Source of the DNA: Ophiura sarsii
Taxonomy: Eukaryota; Echinodermata; Ophiuroidea; Amphilepidida; Ophiuridae
DNA length: 64,000 nt
Assembly (NCBI GenBank): GCA_035610835.1
Contig: CM069455.1
Coordinates: 42,958,928 to 43,022,927, forward strand
Reading direction: 5' to 3'
Every line of letters starts with the position of its first letter. The first letter of the stretch is position 1. Of the stretch, positions 57,339 to 64,000 are shown one piece after another. Both the position numbers and the translations under genes were made by a program. A model generated the notes under the pieces. The model did no database searches and was not told the DNA's origin. It saw only the letters and a program-made list of their open reading frames with translations.

Positions 57339-58021
57339 ATTATTTAACTTTTTTTTTTCTTGACCAAAACTGATGTAGAAGATCGGATCATTAGGCGACA
57401 TCATTTGCAATACATAGTCCGCACCAGGGGTCGCATTCTGACGCGTCTGCGTGTCCTAGACCTCTCACTTTCTTGTAGTGACGCGTCAGATTTCAAATTG
57501 GAAAGACTTGTGGGTCCCGATCAAATTGAAGGGACCCCTTAAATTTGATGATGTATGGAAATGGAAACCTTAAGAAATTCTGTAAATTACATATCCATCC
57601 TTTGCTCACAATATAAATTAAAAATTGTCCGTAAAAAGTAAAAATGTCAAATACCCAAACTTTAGGACCCCTCAAATTCTTGGGGGACCCCTTAAATTTG
57701 TTTTTTGAAGTCCTAGGGGGGTCCTGAAAAATTTCATGGGACCTCTCACATTTTGATCCAGTGCTATCCCTGGTCCGCACAGAGGCCATGGCTTTCAATT
57801 TTCTTAAGACTTTGCCTCCTTACCTCAAAAATGTTTCAATTTTCAAAGAATTCTTTGCAGCTAATAGCTCGGTGTCATTACTCACTGCCAAAAGAGGCCT
57901 TAAAATAGTGTATCCTTTGACAATTGCATTTATATGCCCGATAGTTGAGAATCAAGATGGCGTCTACTATTCTCAATTGATGGTGCCCAATAAGTTTACA
58001 TTGCTCGTTTAGTTCCACTTA
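57339..58021. other. No gene seen
   Basis: Contains an inverted pair around GGGACCCCTTAAATTTG (57530-57550 and 57685-57700). No supported exon. Confidence 0.4.
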
Positions 58022-58265
58022 GGCGAGGAAAAAAACACTGTTTTATGGGCCTGATCGACCCACTTTTTGCATTTTTTTAAAAAAGATTTGGTTTCTTCTC
58101 AAATCATGTAAAATCAGCTGTTTTTTGCCGAAAATCTGTCGAAACATTTTTTTTTACAATTTTTCAAAAAACAAACCTGATTTTTGCAGATTTTGGTGAC
58201 ATTTTTTCAGGTTAAACAAATTTAAAAAACCTTCCCGTAAAACAGGGGTTATTTTTGTCATCGCC
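58022..58265. mobile_element. Harbinger-like MITE (TTA target), copy 2
   Basis: 244 bp flanked by TTA (58019-58021, 58266-58268). Ends GGCGAGGAAAAAAACACTGT and TTTTTGTCATCGCC, with CCCGTAAAACAGG inside the right end. Related to 42360-42619. Confidence 0.72.
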
Positions 58266-58549
58266 TTACTGTGATTTCTGTTGCCTTCTGTCCTGTATTG
58301 ATTCTTGTCCCCACATCCCTCTGCCTTCTTCTGGTTGAGTCCTTTGAAAAGCCTCGGATCTCGTCGACCGCCACTCAGGTTTTGTTTGTTGACCCCAGTC
58401 GGTTTCTTTTTTGCTGCCTTCTTTGTCCTCCACTTTCATTCCTGTCAGTAATGAGCTGCAGATAGAAGAACTGCTGGTCAGTATCACTCAATTTTTGCAA
58501 AATGCCCTAATTCTCTGGTCTCCAATTTGTCTCGGTTCCCATCGACATA

Positions 58550-59623
58550 CAGGGTGTCTCAGAAAAAATTACAACACACTTTTAGAGGATTGTAACTTTC
58601 TGAATAAGTGTCAGAATAGACCAAATTAAAACGACAAAATAAAGGCAAACTAGTTTGCTATACTTTAAAGAAAACCGGATGTGATTCGGTTCAGTAATTC
58701 CAGAGAAATGAGCAATTACGTAACATTAGTCTGGGAACACTTCCATCCAAGTTTGCTCATATTGAGTGATTCAGACAGCACATATGAAATCAATACTTCT
58801 CTACACAATGACATGGATTAACGTGTTTTTATGGTTCTAGATTTTATTTTACACCAAATAATATGCCAGATGAGACCAAAATGTAACACAAAATATAAGA
58901 TAAAAGTTGTCTAGATTATTTTCATCACATTTTATACTTACGAACAGTAACATTTAAAATGTGTAGGATAAGTTCAATCTTTTAATAACAATTGGAAACA
59001 AAATTATAGTAATTTTAGAATATGAACATTGTCGTTATTAAACCAAGTTCAAAATCTAATAACATCGCGCATACAACTTATCAAGCTTCTAGTCTTCACA
59101 TTTGCAACTTGAAGGCTGAAATCATGTATATCATGTATAAATTATCGCCAATTTTGCGCATGATGGTCAAATTATTAGTATCGCAATTGAAAACCAAATA
59201 AATGTTGTATTGACATTAAAAGAGTATGGTCATATCTCTCTCCTTACAATGAGTTGTATTGTTATTGTTTTTGGTTTTCTGGGTGTTATGAGTCATATGA
59301 TCGATTATTCAGTATTCTTAGATCACAAATTGAACTTTTTTATCATAGTATTAAACAGTGCTTTAGTGCATTAATGAGAAAGTAACCAGCCGCGCAAGTG
59401 AAAATCTGTCAAAATATGCAAACTTGGATGGAAGTGTTCCGTGACTACTCTTACGTAATCACAGATATCTCCATAATTACTTAACAAAATTAGACCCTGT
59501 TTTCTTCCAATTGTAGAAAACTAATTTGGCCTCATTTTACCGTTTGAATTGTAAAATTCAGATACTTAATTAGGAAGTTATGATCGCCTAATGGTACGTT
59601 GTAATTTTTTTTGAGACACCCTG
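58550..59623. mobile_element. Long-TIR TA-target element (CAGGGTGTCTC family)
   Basis: 1074 bp, TA flanks at 58548-58549 and 59624-59625. About 220-bp arms begin CAGGGTGTCTCAGAAAAAAT and share GGAACACTTCCATCCAAGTT / complement. The interior is AT-rich without a transposase. The first 11 bases match the 26898-27919 element but the rest does not. Confidence 0.85.
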
Positions 59624-60229
59624 TATATGCACTGTTAGATTCTAGTTTACATCGATTTCATCGACGATGAATAAATCAGTGTTCCTTTTTCTTATTTCTA
59701 AATCAAATGCATTGTGGGAAGACCATACAATCTTCTTTGATTCTTAACATTATTCTTGGAATATTAACTGTGATCGTTATCATGATAATTATTTCTAGGG
59801 ATATATGGCGACAAAGAAATACTCGAGACACCTTGTCATTCATTACTTGATAATGATACCATCATTCACAAACGTTTAAAGCCTACACTTAGGCCAACAA
59901 CAAAAAACCTGTGATATTGTCCTCCACAGCTTTCAGAGAGGGGCGGGCAGACGGATTTTTTTTTAAATAATTTAATTTTACCAGCGGAAGCTCAAAGTTC
60001 AGCCAACAAGAAGTTGAAACCACTCTAAGAGTTGCACATATGTTATAAACACTTAATGTAATATTCAATGCCATTTAAACTGTTTTAAAAAAATCTGGAA
60101 AAAAAAGAAAACAAAAATCTGATTTTTTTAAATTAAAAAAATCTGATATAAAAAATAAAAAATCGGAGCGGCCCTAAATCTGACAAGCGGGCGGTTGATG
60201 ACACCATAACAACAACAAAATTGTCTTAC
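59624..60229. other. No gene seen; expected intron of the mS31-like gene
   Basis: Downstream intron side of the exon at 60230-60406. No further coding exon is recognised. Confidence 0.4.
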
Positions 60230-60406
60230 CTTATGGCGGACGAATCGCCACGTTCTCCAGCCGCCTTGGCTTCATCATATCGTCTCAACTGCTTGACAAG
60301 ATCTGATTCTGTCTTCTCCGTGTCCGGGAAAGATTCTGACACCTTCTTGGTGGCTTGTTCCATGGCTGTCTTCAGTGCCTCGGCCGTTTTGAACTCCTTC
60401 ACTTCA
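60230..60406 (-). CDS. MRPS31: mS31-like (MRPS31) internal exon
   Basis: Between acceptor CACTGTAG-type (CCCCTACAG in reading direction) and donor CCATAAG|GTAAGA, phase 2 to phase 2. Reads SEVKEFKTAEALKTAMEQAT, KKVSESFPDTEKTESDLVKQ and LRRYDEAKAAGERGDSSAIR. The A..va.sLP..k...seLl.qL..heE..ra.rd pattern follows vertebrate mitochondrial ribosomal protein mS31 without gaps, by my recollection of the family. mS31 is a metazoan-specific small-subunit protein of the mitoribosome. The remaining C-terminal exons were not found below 60230. Confidence 0.58.
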
Positions 60407-60519
60407 CTGTAGGGGGAATGTGTGAAGAAATAGACACATAAAATTTTATTTTTTGCTAAAGGTATCTTTGCGCAACTGTGTATGCAACATACATCCTAGA
60501 CTAGATACAAATCTTGCTT

Positions 60520-60830
60520 AAGGTGGATGTTCCGATCACTTTAGCTTTTTTTGCACATCAACATATTTTGATATCAGAAGAAACCCCATATTTTGCTCAT
60601 TATTTCTGTAAAAGTTTTGGTGTGAGATATGTTCCATTTAGTTGTTAAAGGCCAAAATGCAGTGGATTACTGCCAAACGTGGTTAACTACCCGGCCAGTT
60701 TGTGTACTATTCAATATGCAAATTTCATGTCAACCTTGGGCTTCTAAAATAAGAACCATTGGAGGTATGCAACTCAAACTTTGGAATGGAATGCGACTAT
60801 TTTAAGGATGACCTTTAACAGAATAGAAAA
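60520..60830. repeat. Dispersed repeat, copy 2
   Basis: Diverged relative of 44772-45105, lying in the intron between the two mS31-like exons. Confidence 0.72.
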
Positions 60831-61314
60831 CATTGAGTTGAAAATTGGACCAGCAATCGGAATACCTACCTTTGAATAGTGTTGTTACGCATTATTCCAT
60901 CATGGACTTGATTAACTCTATTAGTTTTTTGTATCAGATAGTCTAAGACCCAAACAGCATGAAACCCCATTTGTAAAATGTCAGTACATGTCTGGACATC
61001 ATGATATCCCATATATGATCCCATGGCATTTCATAAGGTTCAGGAGTTTGCAGTAACCTTGTCCTGCATGGCTTAACTCCTATCAGGCATTATAATAAAC
61101 ACTATTACCATCTTTCCCCAGGGAGTTTTAAATGGAGTCACCCTATTTAGTACAGTTAGCATTGACCAGTACTGTTGATGTCTGTACACCACCAAACGCC
61201 AAGTAGGACTAAAATGGGACCTGATGGGGTCTGGGTCTGTTAGGGTTAAAGTCTAGCGTCATTTCCATGAATGCATGTTGAATGCAACAGTCTCCCTGCC
61301 ATCTTTTCACTTAC

Positions 61315-61593
61315 CTCTGATTTACGTCGACTTTCTTTTTCCTCATCACTTGAATCTGTCCGACCTTTTTCTCCCCCGATAACTTGCGATCATTGACCGC
61401 TCTCATCCCAGCGAGGGCACTAAACAGTGAATTTGGCTCGGCGGTACCGGCTGATGCCGACGACGACGATGACGCATCAGAACTGGTTGTCTTCTCCACA
61501 TCTGGTTTAGAATTGCCATCGTGTTCTTTTGATTTTGTGTCTCTCAAACAAACTGATGTATGGACGGTCCTTCCAATGGTGCAATTATGAATT
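61315..61593 (-). CDS. MRPS31: mS31-like (MRPS31) upstream exon
   Basis: Acceptor GATTCTTGTACAG (AG at 61595-61594) and donor CAGAG|GTAAGT; end phase 2 matches the 60406 exon start and forms a Ser codon at the junction. The peptide begins IHNCTIGRTVHTSVCLRDTK, a plausible end of a mitochondrial targeting sequence (HTS near a cleavage region). A low-complexity Ser/Ala stretch follows, then SLFSALAGMRAV, like the L.gi..gMkv block of mS31, and KKVGQIQVMRKKKV. The ATG at 61601 lies before the acceptor, so the true start is probably in an earlier exon that I could not identify. Confidence 0.55.
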
Positions 61594-63067
61594 CTGTACA
61601 AGAATCAAATCAAGGCTAGCCATTTTATTTAAAAGGGGCATTGAGAGATGTATCGATGTACTATATGAGCAAATAACGTAAAGATAAGATTCATCAACAT
61701 AGCCCAAATCCAAAATGTCATACAATTCCGACATCGCCTTTATACCAAATAAGCAAATAACGGCACTTCCGGGTTGAGATTTGCCGCGAAAGGCTGCATG
61801 TAAAACGATAGCATAACTTCCAAATTCAGCACCTAGTTTCGATATAATCATATCGAAACTAAGAAAATCATGAAATGTTATATGATAAACGAGGAATGTT
61901 GGTAAACTTAAATTGCCGACAGAGTACCAGGCTGCTGTTAACAGTTGATCACATTCATAGCATGTCGTCCACCTAGTGATTTACTATGTTTACACACACG
62001 CGTACACCCATGAGGAGTAAAACGTGGAACGAGACTAATTGAAACTATTCGGAAACCGATCGTAAATTACCGCGAATTGATGTCATATCGTAACCTCCTT
62101 CAGCTGACGAGTTTTATGTTTTCGCTATGATTAGGGCTGATTTTATATTGATCATCAATATTTCGTTTTAAATTTAAGTAGCTGAAAATTCATATAGGAT
62201 GCAATAACAGTATATAGCACAAATATGCATATTATAACCAAGGTAAGTGTATACAAATGTTCTAGAAATCGGCAAACTAGAAACGAAAATCGGCGATGCC
62301 CCAACATATGTGATGCGATCTGAGAAAACCCGTCGGATGTCGCAAAATGTGAACTAGGGATTATGGGTAAAATAGAAAAAAGAACAAAATAACAAATAAA
62401 AATAGAAAAAATCTTTTTACAAATCATGCGATGCGCCATAGCCCCTACACTACACTACAGTAGTTACGCCTACGGCGTTACGCCTACGCCACGGTAAGGC
62501 AAGTCTAGCGTTGTTTGTCAGCGGCCGGGAGTCGGTTCAACGGAAATAAACCGTATTGAACATAACATGGTGATGGCCATGATGGTTTTTTGCAGTCGTC
62601 ATATTTGAGCACCGTCTGTAGGGAAGATATTAGACATAGGTATAGGATCGAGTCTAAGGGAGCACGCAACTAATTAGCTCCCCATAGGCTTTACACAGAA
62701 AAGTCGGCCTATTAAAACCTCTCTATTTCAAAAATTCCACAGTCAATGTTTGTGAAAATTTGCAATCTTATGCCATCAATGCTTATTTATAACATATTAG
62801 AATATAAAGAAAAGTTATCCGTCACATTTGTCAGTAAATGCCGCTGAATTTGGAGGTATTAATTTCATCACCTAATTTTCAGTCCTCAGGCTGGGATGCA
62901 CAGTGGCCGGTAAATCGGCGGATAAAATTATAATAAAGCTCAAATCATCCCGTTTCTTTTACAAACTTCACATAGGCCTACATATTCCACACAACACATA
63001 CATGCAACATTCGAGAGGACAGCACCAGCTAATGTATCGATTTCGCACACTTTTGTGATTGATAGGA
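61594..63067. other. No gene seen; probable 5' region of the mS31-like gene
   Basis: Should contain the promoter and first exon of the minus-strand gene. A GC-richer patch at 62450-62560 with a repeated GTTACGCCTACGGCGTTACG motif is a candidate, but no start could be fixed. Confidence 0.35.
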
Positions 63068-63211
63068 ACTATGGCAATATCCTCAAATAGGTCTTACACA
63101 CGGAATAAAGAACAAGGCAGCTATCAATTTTACAATGTAAATCAACTGCAAAACAATTGCTGCCTTGTGCTTTTATTCCGTGTGTAAGACGTATTTGAGG
63201 ATATTGCCGGA
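63068..63211. repeat. 144-bp hairpin MITE-like repeat
   Basis: GGCAATATCCTCAAATAGGT and CTTACACACGGAATAAAGA face their complements ending at GATATTGCCGGAAC; the loop is about 35 bp. Confidence 0.85.
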
Positions 63212-64000
63212 ACTATTGCTGTACTCAATTTTTTGCCGGAAGTGGATTTCTAGACTGAATTAGTTGTGTGCGCCCCTAACACTTCGCCTGCGAATTCAAC
63301 ACCCTTACCATGTATTGCCCTACGAATTCGACAGTCCAATAACATGTAACTGCAGACTTGAAAACTTACTCATTTTGCAGCAATCGGAGAAGGTACTGAC
63401 TTCTCAATAGGTTATTCATTTTAAAATATCTTTTAAATCAACTTAGTAATTAAAAAATCAAATCAACATGACGAACTTGCGATTATATAACAGATTTTAG
63501 AGATATTGCTTCGCTTTCAATGTTCCAGTTTTCGTTACGCTCAGCGTCCGCCGTCAGCGAAACATTTAGGGATGGGCATATCGGCAATTTTGATCCCGCC
63601 GTATAAAAAAAAGTCAATTTACAACATCTCAAATCAATCTAAATACTTTTATGGTAATAGTTCCTGTGATATAATATCAGAACTATTTATAAATATTTGC
63701 ATAATATATATATATATATATATATTTTAATTTATTTTGAAATTCAAGTTAATAAAATTACTGCTTCAGTTATTATGCATGTTTATACTTGGTCATAAAA
63801 GATGGTTCATGTGTGCATGATGGATATAATAACACACTAGGTTTTGAATGCATCTCAAAATCTTTAATGCCGCATAGGTTTACCATTTTTCCTTACCATA
63901 TCACATGCATGCGAACTCAAATAGTAATTTTTCTGACTTGAATATCCAAATAATATATATAGATATATTTTTAATTGTTCTATTGTCATAAAGTTAAAGC
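63212..64000. other. No gene seen; (AT)n at 63697-63725
   Basis: AT-rich edge of the window with a dinucleotide run. No supported exon. Confidence 0.4.

Noticed and set aside
62155..62439. Hydrophobic 94-residue minus frame starting MAHRMICKK
   Set aside because: Considered as first exon of the mS31-like gene, but no donor of the right phase follows the ATG and the composition is that of AT-rich non-coding DNA.

Overview
The window is AT-rich metazoan nuclear DNA, and I see no sign of a bacterial, viral or organellar genome. The evidence is split coding exons with GT-AG borders, many short-TIR transposon relics, RTE-type and Penelope-like retroelements, hAT, Tc1/mariner-like, P-element-like, piggyBac-like and PIF/Harbinger DNA transposons, long G/C homopolymer tracts and one 100-N scaffold gap (57044-57143). 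The repeat mix suggests a marine invertebrate; species or phylum cannot be fixed from the sequence.

Host-type content is sparse: C2H2 zinc-finger remnants at 1-408, a first coding exon with an OB-fold-like start at 9315-9459 (-), and two spliced exons resembling mitochondrial ribosomal protein mS31 (MRPS31) at 60230-60406 and 61315-61593 (-). Almost everything else is mobile DNA.

Layout. 1-9.9 kb: zinc-finger debris, a locally repeated 0.3-0.5 kb family, a PIF1-like helicase fragment, a piggyBac-like transposase remnant and a P-element-like transposase pseudogene. 10-14.4 kb: 114-bp tandem duplication, several MITEs and a tRNA-like SINE head. 14.5-23.8 kb: a 9.3-kb foldback element with about 1.65-kb inverted arms carrying RFX X-box-like palindromes, around a degenerate TGATCA-containing minisatellite that is itself interrupted by a LINE fragment. 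23.9-34.5 kb: hAT-like MITE, long-TIR TA-target elements, a nested stack (TA-target element, then RTE LINE, then Chapaev-like and hAT elements), and a Penelope-like GIY-YIG fragment. 35.7-55.4 kb: the most striking object, an apparent giant PIF/Harbinger transposon. 55.5-64 kb: Penelope RT fragment, scaffold gap, MITEs and the mS31-like exons.

The giant Harbinger spans about 19.7 kb (35724-55448) and has terminal inverted repeats of about 3.15 kb. It carries a two-exon HARBI1-type DDE transposase on + (36050-36808 joined to 41834-42110; D149, D226 and E262 visible) and a four-exon Myb/SANT-like DNA-binding protein on - (48696 to 44196). These are the two genes expected of an autonomous Harbinger, arranged convergently. 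The long TIRs include transposase exon 1 itself plus an array of about 49-bp hairpin repeats (core GCTATCTACTGAAGATAGC) lying in the transposase intron. The left exon 1 has a 4-bp frameshift but owns exon 2; the right exon 1 is intact but has no exon 2. The Myb/SANT gene also appears shifted by one base at an A-run, so this copy looks non-autonomous in its present state.
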